Program-made: the position numbers and the translations under genes
Part shown: positions 13,121 to 21,961 of the stretch, in pieces
Numbering within the stretch: the first letter of the stretch is position 1
Layout of the letters: every line of letters starts with the position of its first letter
NCBI RefSeq assembly: GCF_904426505.1
Contig: NZ_CAJGBN010000023.1
Location: 310,001 to 374,000 of the forward strand
Source: Rubrivivax sp. A210
GTDB taxonomy: Bacteria > Pseudomonadota > Gammaproteobacteria > Burkholderiales > Burkholderiaceae_C
DNA: 64,000 nucleotides
Reading direction: 5' to 3'
The notes under the pieces: generated by a model
The model's database searches: none
Seen by the model: the letters and a program-made list of their open reading frames with translations, nothing else
What the model was told of the DNA's origin: nothing

Positions 13121-13481
13121 CTGCCTGCAAATCATCTGTTGGTTGATCCGAGAAAGCCGAAGCCGCCATCCAGCGGCACTCACGAAGTCATTGAAGGTTC
13201 GTTGGGCAAGTTCAGCGCTTGCTTGCAACCTGCAGAAGCTGGCGCCTTCAAGCAGGTTCTCCACTACCCCGGGTTTCCCGGATGTACGCCACTCGGGCTG
13301 GCTCCACTGAGTTCGACACCAAACGCTGTAAGTGGTTGATTTGCATAGAGGCGACCCCAGTCTGGGTTCGGGTTTGACGTGACCCTATGAACTGCATTGC
13401 GAAGAGTATCAATCGTTAGTCCGGGGCGCGGCAAAAACGCATTTGCAGCTCAACTCGCGCGCCTCTTGATAAACAACCGAT
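13121..13481. other. Intergenic stretch inside the AT-richer island, nothing identified
   Basis: About 360 bases between the FkbM gene and the putative restriction gene, which ends at 13482. Short open frames exist but none has a ribosome site or a recognisable product. No tRNA cloverleaf, terminal inverted repeat or transposase remnant could be recognised. The composition is mixed, partly G+C-rich and partly AT-rich, as at a junction of transferred DNA. Confidence 0.4.
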
Positions 13482-14081
13482 CTAATTATATGCAGGATAT
13501 CGCCCATCCCTCAACGGATGAGGGCAGAACTTGGGATCAAAGTATACTACCGACATCGCATTAAATACCTCCGTCTTGATAACGGCGGTTTTCCCGGAAT
13601 CCCCCGCCGTATTGCTGATAGCGAAATAATTTACTTTGATGTCCCCCACCTTTACTTCCCAGAGCCAAACCGTCGGTCCTCGCCCTTCTTTTCCACGCGC
13701 ATACCTTCCTGATCTGTCTCCCAACACGTAGCGAAACGTGATGTATCGCCCGGGCTTCGGCAAATGACCCTTTGGCTTGTTGGTTTCGAGGGCGACCTTC
13801 AGTTCAAGAGATGTGGCCCCTGACTTGATCGGCAACAAGTCGGGATAATGATGCGGCTTGTTGCGCTTGTACACGCCATCCGAGGCGTCAGCCAGACACC
13901 CCCCGACGAGATTGCCGATCATCGAAGACAAGTTGGCCAGTTCGACCAACTGAGCTATAGGCAAAGACCCCCTTGAGACAAGTTGATCGTCAATCATGTC
14001 GAGCGTGTGATAACAGCCCTGGATGGCCACCTGCAAAGCAATAGTCTCCACTAGGCATACACTGCCGCGTGAACTCGGCAA
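13482..14081 (-). CDS. Putative type II restriction endonuclease, PD-(D/E)XK type
   Basis: 199 residues if the TTG at 14081 is the start; a GTG at 14051 is an alternative and neither has a strong ribosome site. I do not recognise the family as a whole. The segment HHYPDLLPI followed by SLELKVAL places D81 and E93-x-K95 in the arrangement of a PD-(D/E)XK nuclease active site, preceded by a helical region with a Glu (AQLVELANLSSMIGN). It is divergent from, and almost touches, a DNA cytosine methyltransferase gene, the usual partner of such an enzyme. The assignment therefore combines context with a short motif. Base composition is AT-richer than the chromosome. Confidence 0.65.
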   Translation of the reverse strand: MPSSRGSVCLVETIALQVAIQGCYHTLDMIDDQLVSRGSLPIAQLVELANLSSMIGNLVGGCLADASDGVYKRNKPHHYPDLLPIKSGATSLELKVALETNKPKGHLPKPGRYITFRYVLGDRSGRYARGKEGRGPTVWLWEVKVGDIKVNYFAISNTAGDSGKTAVIKTEVFNAMSVVYFDPKFCPHPLRDGRYPAYN

Positions 14082-14096
14082 AACTCAGGGTGTCGG

Positions 14097-15248
14097 ATGG
14101 AACGCTGGTCGGTCTTTGACTTGTTCTGCGGGACAGGTGGCTTCAGTTATGGCATGGAAAGCAGCAATCTGGGCTTTGATACGAGATTGGGCGTCGATGT
14201 CTTGCCTGTCGCCAGAACAACCTTTCACAAAAACCACAAGCGTGCAGTATCCATCTGCTGCGACATACGCAAACTCCGCAGAGCGGAAGTGGCGGAAGCA
14301 ACGAAATTGGGGCGCGAAGAGGTTGACATCATTGTCGGGGGCCCACCTTGCCAGGGCTTTTCATCGATTCGCCCATTTCGTTCAACCAATGACGATGATC
14401 CGCGAAACAATCTATTTGAGGAATACGCCTCATACGTCAATTACTTCAGACCCAAGGTCTTTGTACTCGAAAACGTAGTCGGTCTTGCCACGCACAAGGA
14501 TGGCGCGACCATCGATTCTATGCAAGAGTGCTTCGAGGCCCTGGGCTATAGATGTGAATGGCGCATTTTGAATGCTGCGCACTACGGCGTGCCACAAAAG
14601 CGCGAAAGACTGGTAATGATTGGAGGGCGTGATCAGGCAAAGCCCATCTTTCCTGAACCGACACACGCCTTTTCGGGCTCTACCATAGGTTATCGGGACA
14701 GATCGCGTGTCGTCCGCGCTGTCGGCCAAGATCTCTTCTCGGCGCAGCTTCCGGAAGCCATGACGGTGATGGATGCAATAGGAGATTTGCCGCCCATCGA
14801 ATCAGGTGATGAAGCGACCAGCTACACATCCGGCCCCCTTAACGCCTATCAGGCAGCTCGTCGCGAGAATGCGACGGAATTGCGCTTGCACAATGCGACC
14901 GCTCATTCGAGGAAGATGCTGGAGATCATCCGTCATTCGGGCAGGAACATCGACTGCATACCGCGCCACCTGATTACAAGCGGCTTCAGCTCCTCCTACT
15001 CTAGATTGGATGCGGACGAACCTTCGGTCACCCTGACGGTCAATTTTGTTCATCCCGCCAGCAATCGCTGCATCCACCCTGAACAGGATCGGGCCCTGAC
15101 GCCCCGCGAAGGCGCGCGCATCCAGTCGTTTGATGACGGGTTCGAGTTTGCGGGGAACAGGACTCAGATTGCAAAGCAAATCGGTAACGCCGTTCCTCCA
15201 CTGCTCGGCAAGGCAATTGCTGGCAGTATTTCAAGGATGCTGGGGTAA
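14097..15248 (+). CDS. DNA (cytosine-5) methyltransferase
   Basis: 383 residues. Motif I FDLFCGTGGFSYG at residues 7-19; motif IV GGPPCQGFSS with catalytic Cys at residue 85; motif VI VLENVVGL; motif VIII GVPQKRERLVMIGGR; a target-recognition region around 210-320; and motif X IGNAVPPLLGKAIA near the C-terminus. All catalytic motifs are intact and in canonical order. It methylates C5 of cytosine in a specific but unreadable site, protecting DNA from the nuclease encoded divergently upstream. The starts of the two genes are only about 15-45 bases apart, so their promoters overlap. Confidence 0.95.
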   Translation: MERWSVFDLFCGTGGFSYGMESSNLGFDTRLGVDVLPVARTTFHKNHKRAVSICCDIRKLRRAEVAEATKLGREEVDIIVGGPPCQGFSSIRPFRSTNDDDPRNNLFEEYASYVNYFRPKVFVLENVVGLATHKDGATIDSMQECFEALGYRCEWRILNAAHYGVPQKRERLVMIGGRDQAKPIFPEPTHAFSGSTIGYRDRSRVVRAVGQDLFSAQLPEAMTVMDAIGDLPPIESGDEATSYTSGPLNAYQAARRENATELRLHNATAHSRKMLEIIRHSGRNIDCIPRHLITSGFSSSYSRLDADEPSVTLTVNFVHPASNRCIHPEQDRALTPREGARIQSFDDGFEFAGNRTQIAKQIGNAVPPLLGKAIAGSISRMLG

Positions 15249-15286
15249 AGGCGCCCAGGCAACGCCGCGCCCCAGACGCCGCCAGG

Positions 15287-18200
15287 CTACAACAGCGACG
15301 CCAGCAGCCGCGCCGCGTGCAGCGCCTCGCGACCGCCGCCGTGGTGGGCGATCTGGGCGCGGCAGCTGGTACCGTCGGCCACCACCACGGCCTCGGGCGC
15401 GCGGCGCAGGGCCGGCATCAGCGCCGCCTCGGCCATCTGCTGCGAGATGTCCTGATGCGCCGCCTCGTAGCCGAAGCTGCCGGCCATGCCGCAGCAGGAG
15501 CTTGCTATCAGCTCAGGCTTCGCCCCCGGGATCAGGCGCAGCACGTCCAGGATGGGCGCAACGGCATCGAAGGCCTTCTGGTGGCAGTGGCCGTGTACCA
15601 GCAGCGGCCGGTCCAGCGGCTTCAATTCGAGCGCAAAGCGGCCGGCCTTGGCCTCGCGGGCGACGAACTCCTCGAACAGCAGGGCCTGCCCCGCCACCGT
15701 GCGCGCCTTGTCGCCCAGGCCCATTACCAGCGCCTCGTCGCGCAGCGTGAGCAGGCAGGAGGGTTCAAGGCCGACGATGGCGATGCCGGCCGCGGCCAGG
15801 GGCAGCAGGGCATCCAGCAGGGCCGACAAGGTGACGCGGGCCGCGTCCACCTGGCCCGCGGCCAGCAGCGTGCGTCCGCAGCAGTGGTGGGCGCCGGGCT
15901 TGTGTACGCCGTGCAGGGCGTAGCCGGCGGCCTGCAGCACGCGGGCCGCGGCCAGCGCGTTCTCGGTCTCGAAGCCGCCGTTGAAGGTGTCGACGAAAAG
16001 CACCGCGACCTTGCCGCCCGCCTTGGCGCTGGCCAGGGCCCGGTCGAGGGTGATGAGCGGCGCGGCCGGCGCGCTGCGCCAGAAGGTGTCGCGGCGCCAG
16101 ATGGGCAGCGTGCGCCGCGCTGAGAGGCCCAGCCAGCGCTCGCCCAGCCGCCGCGCCAGCGACGAGCGGTTGCGCAGGTTGAGCAGGGCCGCCAGCCCCG
16201 GCACGGCGGCGACGCGGTGCAGCTGGCGCGGCAGGCCGGCGAGCAGGCGGTCCTTGACCGTGTGGCCGTGGCGCTTCTTGTACCGGGCGGTGAACTCGAT
16301 CTTGAGCCGCGCCATGTCCACGCCCGTGGGGCATTCACGCCGGCAGCCCTTGCACGAGACGCACAACGCCATCGCCTCGGCCACCGCCTCGCCGGCCAGG
16401 CCCTCGGGCCCGAGCTGGCCCGACAGCGCCAGCCGCAGCGTGTTGGCGCGGCCGCGCGTGAGGTGCCTTTCATCGCGCGTGACGCGGTAGCTGGGGCACA
16501 TGCTGCCGGCGTCGAACTTGCGGCAATGGCCGTTGTTGTTGCACATCTCCACCGCCATCGCCAGGCCGCCGGTCACGTCGCCGCCCGTGCCGGGCGCGGT
16601 GGTGAGCTCGGTCACCGGGTCGGCCCGCACGTTCCAGGCCGACCAGTCCAGCGCCGGTGTGATGGCGATGCGCTTGTAGGCGTTGGGCGCCGAAGGCGGC
16701 GGAAAGCGGAACAGTGCGCCCTCGTCCATCTTCGGCGGGTCGATGATCTTGCCGGGGTTGAGCAGGTTCAGCGGGTCCAGCTCGGTCTTGATGGCACGCA
16801 GGGCCTCGTTCAGCCTGGTGCCGAACTGCCACCGGATCCACTCGCCGCGGCACAGGCCATCGCCGTGCTCGCCGCTGTAGGCGCCCTTGTACTTGCGCAC
16901 CAGGGCCGAGGCCTCCTCGGCGATGGCGCGCATCTTGGCCGCACCCCCACCGGGCCCGCCCTGGCGCATGTCCAGGATGGGCCTCACATGCAGCGTGCCC
17001 ACGCTGGCGTGCGCGTACCAGGTGCCGCGCGTGCCGTGGCGGGCGAAGACCTCGGTCAGCGCATCGGTGTACTCGGCCAGATGCACCAATGGCACGGCGC
17101 AGTCCTCGATGAAGCTGACCGGCTTGCCGTCGCCTTTCAGGCTCATCATGATGTTCAGGCCGGCCTTGCGCACCTCCCACAGCGCCTTCTGGGGCGCCTC
17201 GTCGGCCATCTCGACCACGCCGCCCGGCAGGCCCAGGTCGCCCATCAGGGCCACCAGGTCGCGCAGCTTCTGCAGCAGCACGCCGCGGTCGGCGCCGGCG
17301 AATTCAACGAGCAGAATCGCCGCCGGCTTGGCGATCAGCGCGGTGGCGATCACTGGCCTGAAGGCCGGATTGGCCAGGCTCAGCTCGATCATCGTGCGGT
17401 CGACCAGCTCCACCGCCGTGGGGCCCAGCTGCACGATGTGCCGGGCGCTGTCCATCGCGGTGTGGAAGCTCTCGAAGTTCACCACGCCCAGCACCTTGTG
17501 CCGGGGCAATTCGGCCAGCTGCAGCGTGAGCGACTTCGTCAGTGCCAGCGTGCCTTCGCTGCCCACCAGCAGGTGAGCCAGGTTGACGCTGCCGTCGGCC
17601 GTGTAGGGCCGCTCGCTCTGCGGGTGGAAGATGTCCAGGTTGTAGCCGGCCACGCGGCGCATCACCTTGGGCCAGTGCGCCTCGATGTCGGCGTGGTGGG
17701 TGTCGGCGAGCCCGCGCACGAAGCCCGCCAGCTGGGCGGCGCGGCCGCTCAGGCCCGCCACCGGGCCGAAGTCCAGCAGCTCGCCATTCGACAGCCAGGC
17801 CTGCGCACCCACCACGTTGTGGACCATATTGCCGTAGGCGATGGAGCGGCTGCCGCAGCTGTTGTTGCCGGCCATGCCGCCCAGCGCCGCCTGGGCGCTG
17901 GTGGACACGTCGACCGGGAACCACAGGCCGTGCGGCTTGAGCTGGGCGTTCAGATGGTCCAGCACCAGACCGGGCTCGACGGTGGCGCGGCGCTGCGCGA
18001 CATCCACCTCCAGCACGCGGCGCAGGTGCTTGCTGTGGTCGATGACCAGGGCCGCGCCGGTGGTCTGGCCGCACTGGCTGGTGCCGCCACCGCGCGCCAG
18101 CACCGGCACCTTCAGCTCGCGCGCAATGGCCAGGGCGGTGGCAATGTCTTCCGCGTCGGTGGGCACGAACACGCCCACCGGCTGGATCTGGTAGATCGAG

Positions 18201-18334
18201 GCATCGGTGGCATAGCGCCCGCGGCTGGCGGCGTCGAACAGCACCTCGCCCCGGGTATCGCTGCGCAGGCGCCGTTCCAGCGCGGCGCAGGTCTCGTTGG
18301 GCGGCAGCGCCGCGTGGGGGTGGGGGTCAGCCAT
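15287..18334 (-). CDS. FAD-linked oxidase / iron-sulfur protein fusion (D-lactate dehydrogenase-like, 1015 aa)
   Basis: Start taken at ATG 18334; longer frames upstream look spurious. Residues about 1-530 form an FAD-binding oxidase (VPVLARGGGTSQCGQTTG, GGMAGNNSCGSRSIAYGNMVHNV, LLVGSEGTLALT, YSGEHGDGLCRGEWI). The C-terminal half is a GlpC/CCG-type electron-transfer module with cysteine clusters CNNNGHCRKFDAG..MCPSY and CVSCKGCRRECPTG, then CCG blocks HCCGRTLL and SSCCGMAGSFGYE. Such one-piece enzymes oxidise D-lactate or D-2-hydroxyglutarate-like acids and feed electrons to the membrane chain. It is divergent from the aminotransferase at 18450; the intervening 115 bases presumably hold both promoters. 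Confidence 0.93.
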   Translation of the reverse strand: MADPHPHAALPPNETCAALERRLRSDTRGEVLFDAASRGRYATDASIYQIQPVGVFVPTDAEDIATALAIARELKVPVLARGGGTSQCGQTTGAALVIDHSKHLRRVLEVDVAQRRATVEPGLVLDHLNAQLKPHGLWFPVDVSTSAQAALGGMAGNNSCGSRSIAYGNMVHNVVGAQAWLSNGELLDFGPVAGLSGRAAQLAGFVRGLADTHHADIEAHWPKVMRRVAGYNLDIFHPQSERPYTADGSVNLAHLLVGSEGTLALTKSLTLQLAELPRHKVLGVVNFESFHTAMDSARHIVQLGPTAVELVDRTMIELSLANPAFRPVIATALIAKPAAILLVEFAGADRGVLLQKLRDLVALMGDLGLPGGVVEMADEAPQKALWEVRKAGLNIMMSLKGDGKPVSFIEDCAVPLVHLAEYTDALTEVFARHGTRGTWYAHASVGTLHVRPILDMRQGGPGGGAAKMRAIAEEASALVRKYKGAYSGEHGDGLCRGEWIRWQFGTRLNEALRAIKTELDPLNLLNPGKIIDPPKMDEGALFRFPPPSAPNAYKRIAITPALDWSAWNVRADPVTELTTAPGTGGDVTGGLAMAVEMCNNNGHCRKFDAGSMCPSYRVTRDERHLTRGRANTLRLALSGQLGPEGLAGEAVAEAMALCVSCKGCRRECPTGVDMARLKIEFTARYKKRHGHTVKDRLLAGLPRQLHRVAAVPGLAALLNLRNRSSLARRLGERWLGLSARRTLPIWRRDTFWRSAPAAPLITLDRALASAKAGGKVAVLFVDTFNGGFETENALAAARVLQAAGYALHGVHKPGAHHCCGRTLLAAGQVDAARVTLSALLDALLPLAAAGIAIVGLEPSCLLTLRDEALVMGLGDKARTVAGQALLFEEFVAREAKAGRFALELKPLDRPLLVHGHCHQKAFDAVAPILDVLRLIPGAKPELIASSCCGMAGSFGYEAAHQDISQQMAEAALMPALRRAPEAVVVADGTSCRAQIAHHGGGREALHAARLLASLL

Positions 18335-18449
18335 GGGGAGACATCGGAGCGCAGCGATTCTGGCGCCGCAGGGCCTGCCCATCCCCCCGGGAAAGCCACC
18401 ACGCACGCCCCTGCGCCACATGCAAGACTGGCCCGATCAAGGAACCTCC

Positions 18450-19676
18450 ATGCTCAAGCTCGACCAACATCCCACCGGCCGCCATTTCCTGCAGATCCCC
18501 GGGCCCAGCCCGGTGCCCGACCGCATCCTGCGCGCCATGAGCCTGCCCACCATCGACCACCGCGGCCCCGAGTTCGGCCCGCTGGGGCTCAAGCTCATTG
18601 CCGGCCTGCAGCAGGTGTTCAAGACCCGGCACCCGGTGGCCATCTACCCGGCCAGCGGCACCGGGGCCTGGGAAGCGGCCTTGGTCAACACCCTCAGCCC
18701 CGGTGACGCGGTGCTGATGTACGAGGGCGGCCAGTTCGCCACGCTGTGGCAGAAGATGGCGCTGCGCCTGGGGCTCAGGCCCGAGTTCCTGTCGCTGCCC
18801 GGCACCTGTGCCGAAACCGGCCTGCCGCTGTCGTGGCGGCGCGGCGTGCAGGCCGACCTGATAGCGCAGCGCCTGCGCGCCGACGCCGGCCACGCCATCA
18901 AGGCCGTCTGCGTGGTACACAACGAAACCAGCACCGGCGTCACCAGCGACATCGCCGCCGTGCGCCGCGCCATCACCGCGGCGCAACACCCGGCGCTGCT
19001 GATCGTCGACACCATCAGCGGCCTGGCCAGCGCCGACTACCGCCACGACGAATGGGGCGTGGACGTCACCGTCAGCGGCTCGCAGAAGGGCCTGATGCTG
19101 CCGCCGGGCATCAGCTTCAACGCCCTGAGCCCGCGCGCCCTGGAGGCCGCCAGGTCGGCGAAGCTGCCGCGCAGCTTCTGGGCCTGGGACGAGATCGTCG
19201 AGATGAACAAGACCGGCTACTGGCCCTACACGCCCAGCACCAACCTGCTCTACGGCCTGCACGAGGCGCTGGAGATGGTGCTGGGCCCCGACGGCCAGGG
19301 CCTGGACGCCACGTTTGCGCGCCACCAGCGCTGGGCTGCCGGCGTGCGCGCCGCCGTCAACGCCTGGGGCCTGCCCATCCAGTGCGCCGACGCGGCCGTC
19401 CATTCGCCAGTGCTGACCGGCGTGGTCACGCCCGTGGGCGTGGATGCCGACGCGCTGCGCCGGCTGATCCACACGCGCTTCGACCTCAGCCTGGGCACGG
19501 GCCTGGGCAAGCTCAAGGGCCGCATGTTCCGCATGGGCCATCTGGGCGACAGCAACGACCTCACGCTGCTGGCCATGGTGGCCGGCGTCGAGATGGGGCT
19601 GAAGCTGGCCGGCATCGCCACCCGCGGCAGCGGCGTGCAGGCAGCGATGGATCATTTCTCGGCCCACGCGGCCTAA
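18450..19676 (+). CDS. Class V aminotransferase (serine/alanine-glyoxylate aminotransferase family)
   Basis: 408 residues. The N-terminus HFLQIPGPSPVPDRILRAMS and IDHRGPEFGPLG are typical of the serine-glyoxylate aminotransferase group. PLP is expected on the Lys of VSGSQKGLMLPPG, with VDTISGLAS and HNETSTGVTSDI upstream. It converts glyoxylate plus an amino donor to glycine. The start at 18450 follows AAGGAACCTCC. Its neighbours, two 2-hydroxyacid oxidases and a Bug receptor, suggest use of 2-hydroxy- or 2-oxoacids; the precise donor is not known. Confidence 0.92.
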   Translation: MLKLDQHPTGRHFLQIPGPSPVPDRILRAMSLPTIDHRGPEFGPLGLKLIAGLQQVFKTRHPVAIYPASGTGAWEAALVNTLSPGDAVLMYEGGQFATLWQKMALRLGLRPEFLSLPGTCAETGLPLSWRRGVQADLIAQRLRADAGHAIKAVCVVHNETSTGVTSDIAAVRRAITAAQHPALLIVDTISGLASADYRHDEWGVDVTVSGSQKGLMLPPGISFNALSPRALEAARSAKLPRSFWAWDEIVEMNKTGYWPYTPSTNLLYGLHEALEMVLGPDGQGLDATFARHQRWAAGVRAAVNAWGLPIQCADAAVHSPVLTGVVTPVGVDADALRRLIHTRFDLSLGTGLGKLKGRMFRMGHLGDSNDLTLLAMVAGVEMGLKLAGIATRGSGVQAAMDHFSAHAA

Positions 19677-19710
19677 GGCCTGGCCGGCAGGAACGGAAGG
19701 AGACGACGAC

Positions 19711-20703
19711 ATGACGATGCAAAGACGCACCCTGGTCCAAGGCGTGGCCGCCAGCCTGGCCACCACGCTGGCCGGCCCCGCCGCCTGGGCGCAAGCAGCC
19801 TGGCCCGGCGGGCCGGTGCGCATCATCGTGGGCTTTCCGCCCGGCGGCGGCACCGATGCGCTGGCGCGCGTGGTGGGGCAGAAGCTCTCCGCGATGTGGG
19901 GCCAGCAGGTCATCGTCGAGAACAAGGCCGGCGCCGCGGGCCTGCTGGCGGCCGAATACGTGGCCCAGCAGCCCAGCGACGGCAGCACCCTCCTGATGGC
20001 CCACATCAACAGCCACGCCCTGGGCCCGGCGCTGCAGCCGACCAAGCTGCGCTACAGCGTCGAGCGCGATTTTGTGCCCGTGGTGCTGGTGGGCGTCACG
20101 CCCAATCTGCTCATCGCCCACCCCGGCGCACCCAACAAGAGCGTGAAGGACGTGGTGGCCCTGTGCAAGGCCGAGCCGGGCAAGATCGCCTTCGGTTCGG
20201 CCGGCCCCGGCTCGGCCCAGCACCTGGCGCTGGAGATGTTCAAGGTGCGGGCCATGGTCGACGCGCTGCACATCCCCTACAAGGGCAGCGGCCCGGCGCT
20301 GACTGACCTGATGGGCGGCCAGATCCAGTACTGCTTCGAGACCATGACCTCGGCCACGCCGCATGTGAAGAGCGGCAAGGTGATCGCCATTGCGCAGACG
20401 CGCACCCAGCGCGCCAAGGGCCACCCGAATGTGCCGACGATGGAAGAGCAGGGCTACCCTGGCTTCGAGGCCACGACCTGGTATGGCCTGGTCGGCCCGG
20501 GCAAGCTGCCCACGCCCATCGCCGACAAGATCAACCGCGACGTCAACGCGGTGCTGGCCATGGCTGACGTGCAGGAAAAGCTCGACACCTATGGCGCCGA
20601 AGACGGCGGCGGCTCGCGCGAGAAGTTCGCGGCCTTCATCGCGAGCGAGCAGTTGAAGTGGGCGCGCGTGGTGAAGGAAGGCAACGTCAGGGTCGAAACC
20701 TGA
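19711..20703 (+). CDS. Bug/TctC family periplasmic substrate receptor
   Basis: 330 residues with a twin-Arg-like but probably Sec-type leader (MTMQRRTLVQGVAASLATTLAGPAAWAQA). The mature protein shows the family signature WPGGPVRIIVGFPPGGGTDALARVVGQKL and VVENKAGAAG-like VIVENKAGAAGLLAAEYVA. Family members bind carboxylates such as citrate or nicotinate in the periplasm. No TctA/TctB membrane subunits are adjacent, as is usual for the many orphan Bug receptors of Burkholderiales. The gene follows the aminotransferase by 34 bases with GAAGGAGACGACG as ribosome site, so the two are likely co-transcribed. Confidence 0.93.
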   Translation: MTMQRRTLVQGVAASLATTLAGPAAWAQAAWPGGPVRIIVGFPPGGGTDALARVVGQKLSAMWGQQVIVENKAGAAGLLAAEYVAQQPSDGSTLLMAHINSHALGPALQPTKLRYSVERDFVPVVLVGVTPNLLIAHPGAPNKSVKDVVALCKAEPGKIAFGSAGPGSAQHLALEMFKVRAMVDALHIPYKGSGPALTDLMGGQIQYCFETMTSATPHVKSGKVIAIAQTRTQRAKGHPNVPTMEEQGYPGFEATTWYGLVGPGKLPTPIADKINRDVNAVLAMADVQEKLDTYGAEDGGGSREKFAAFIASEQLKWARVVKEGNVRVET

Positions 20704-20710
20704 AGCGCAC

Positions 20711-20734
20711 AAGGGCCCCGCACAGGGGGCCCTT
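20711..20734. terminator. Hairpin between convergent genes
   Basis: AAGGGCCCC and GGGGCCCTT form a perfect 9-bp stem around a 6-base loop, lying between the Bug receptor (ends 20703) and the PEP-CTERM gene on the other strand (ends 20760). No long T-run follows, so termination strength is uncertain; the symmetry would serve both strands. Confidence 0.6.
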
Positions 20735-20759
20735 GGCTGCCTTCAAGCCGGAGGGGCCA

Positions 20760-21485
20760 TCAGCCGCGGCGGCGGCGCGTGGCGGCCAGGCCGGCGAGGG
20801 CCAGACCGGCCAGGCCCAGGCTGGCGGGCTCGGGAATGGTCACCTGGGTCGAGGTGCTGGCCAGCAGCGCACCGCGGTTGCCGGCGTCGTTGACATAGAC
20901 CGACAGGCGCAGGTCATAGAGGCCACGACCAGGCAGGAAATTGAAGCCGGAGTTGGCGAACAGCGGGTTGGCCGACTGCTGCACGCCGTAGTCGCCTGCC
21001 GCCGGGGCCACCCCGATGGTCCGTGCCCCGTTCCAGTAGGAGTTGTCGTTCCAATTGGCGTACAGATTTATGGCCGTGAAGTTGGTGCCGGCCGTCCCGT
21101 CGATGTCGACCTCGAGGATGGCGAACACATTGGTCAGATCCAGCACGCCGGAGCCGTTGGCACGGGTGTTGACCGAGAACTCGTAGTTCCAGTTGGCCTT
21201 GCTACTGCCGCCGCAGATCGGGTTGCACAAGCCAGGATTGGCGCGGTAGACGCCGCTGGAGCCATCGATGGTGGCCAGGGTGGCGCGATCCTTGATCCGC
21301 AGCGCCACTTCCACATTGTTGGTGGTGTCTATGGTCCAGTTGCCATTGACATTGCCGGTGCCGAAGTAAACGCCGGGCGGCGATGCGATATCCCCGTAGG
21401 TGGGTACGGCCAGCGCGGATGCCGAAGCCGTGAGCGCCGCCAGAGCCAGAGCCAGACGCGAGAAAGGCGAATTCAATCCATGCAT
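20760..21485 (-). CDS. PEP-CTERM sorting domain protein
   Basis: 241 residues from the ATG at 21485, chosen because GGAGAA lies 5 bases upstream; the ATG at 21497 lacks a ribosome site. It has a Sec signal peptide (LALALAALTASASALAVP), a secreted middle region rich in N, T and G with one CNPIC pair, and a C-terminal sorting signal: IPEPASLGLAG, hydrophobic helix, then RRRRG. Such proteins are processed by an exosortase and placed at the cell surface or in exopolysaccharide. The middle part matches no domain I know. No exosortase gene is in the window. Confidence 0.93.
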   Translation of the reverse strand: MHGLNSPFSRLALALAALTASASALAVPTYGDIASPPGVYFGTGNVNGNWTIDTTNNVEVALRIKDRATLATIDGSSGVYRANPGLCNPICGGSSKANWNYEFSVNTRANGSGVLDLTNVFAILEVDIDGTAGTNFTAINLYANWNDNSYWNGARTIGVAPAAGDYGVQQSANPLFANSGFNFLPGRGLYDLRLSVYVNDAGNRGALLASTSTQVTIPEPASLGLAGLALAGLAATRRRRG

Positions 21486-21579
21486 GAAGTTCTCCATTGG
21501 AGTTTCGGGCCGACAACACCGTGTCAGGTATGCGCAGCGCGACAGGCAAATGCAGGTCGAGCACGGCACCTTGGTAATA

Positions 21580-21597
21580 GGCAATATCCGGGCCCAA
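21580..21597 (-). promoter_or_regulatory. Possible sigma-54 promoter of the PEP-CTERM gene
   Basis: On the minus strand the -24/-12 pair reads TGGGCCC-GGATA-TTGC, keeping GGC and TTGC with the canonical 5-base spacer and the GR after the -24 block, but with two mismatches in TGGCAC and none of the usual W after TTGC. It lies about 95 bases before the ATG at 21485. It is weaker than the element in front of the other PEP-CTERM gene and is offered as a candidate only. Confidence 0.4.
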
Positions 21598-21720
21598 CAA
21601 CGCCAAAGGGAAAACTTCACCAAAAACAACGACTTAATAGAACCATCCTCCGTTCAGGGGATGCAAGGCAGGCCACTCCGATCCGTATGTCAATTTTCTC
21701 GACAAAGGTGAAAATTGCGA

Positions 21721-21779
21721 TTCGTGAACAAAGTCACGAACGGTGGCTGCGTACCTCGGAAAACGTGAATAACTTCACG
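21721..21779. promoter_or_regulatory. Pair of inverted repeats, possible activator binding sites
   Basis: TTCGTGA-6-TCACGAA (21721-21740) and CGTGAA-4-TTCACG (21764-21779) lie one after the other. They are 125-200 bases upstream of the sigma-54-like element, a common distance for enhancer-binding proteins. Both arms share the CGTGA core. The cognate protein is unknown. Confidence 0.4.
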
Positions 21780-21907
21780 CTTTGGCGGCACTCCAGTCTG
21801 TCGAGAATTCTTACTCGGCGCAATGGGTCGAGTTGGGCCGGATTGCGCCAGCGGGAATGGCGAATACCCACCCTTGATGCACCTCAAACCCGACCCACCC
21901 GCGCCAT

Positions 21908-21934
21908 GGATACCCCCGCGAATCGGGGGTATCC
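21908..21934 (-). terminator. Perfect hairpin downstream of spoVR
   Basis: GGATACCCCCG and CGGGGGTATCC form a perfect 11-bp stem with a 5-base CGAAT loop, 28 bases beyond the spoVR stop on the minus strand. No T-run follows, so it may act as a terminator, mRNA 3' stabiliser or protein site. Confidence 0.5.
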
Positions 21935-21961
21935 GGCAGCCGCTGGCTGGCGCGGCGAGAT

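Larger units (their letters stand above)
21486..21961. other. Regulatory intergenic region upstream of the PEP-CTERM gene
   Basis: About 475 bases, AT-richer than the surroundings, between the start of the PEP-CTERM gene and the stop of spoVR (both on the minus strand). It holds a sigma-54-like element, two inverted repeats with GTGAA/TTCAC arms and a perfect hairpin next to spoVR, described separately. No coding sequence is supported. Confidence 0.6.

Noticed and set aside
13300..13390. GGTTCGGGTTTG and neighbouring bases as a tRNA T-arm or integration site
   Set aside because: No acceptor, D or anticodon stems could be built around it, and no integrase or repeats are present.
16217..18706. 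829-residue open frame antisense to the FAD/iron-sulfur oxidase
   Set aside because: His/Ala/Gly-rich shadow of a well-supported gene on the other strand.
21650..21690. Minus-strand TGGCC...TTGCA as a sigma-54 promoter for the PEP-CTERM gene
   Set aside because: The spacing between GG and GC is two bases too short, and sigma-54 promoters tolerate very little spacing change.
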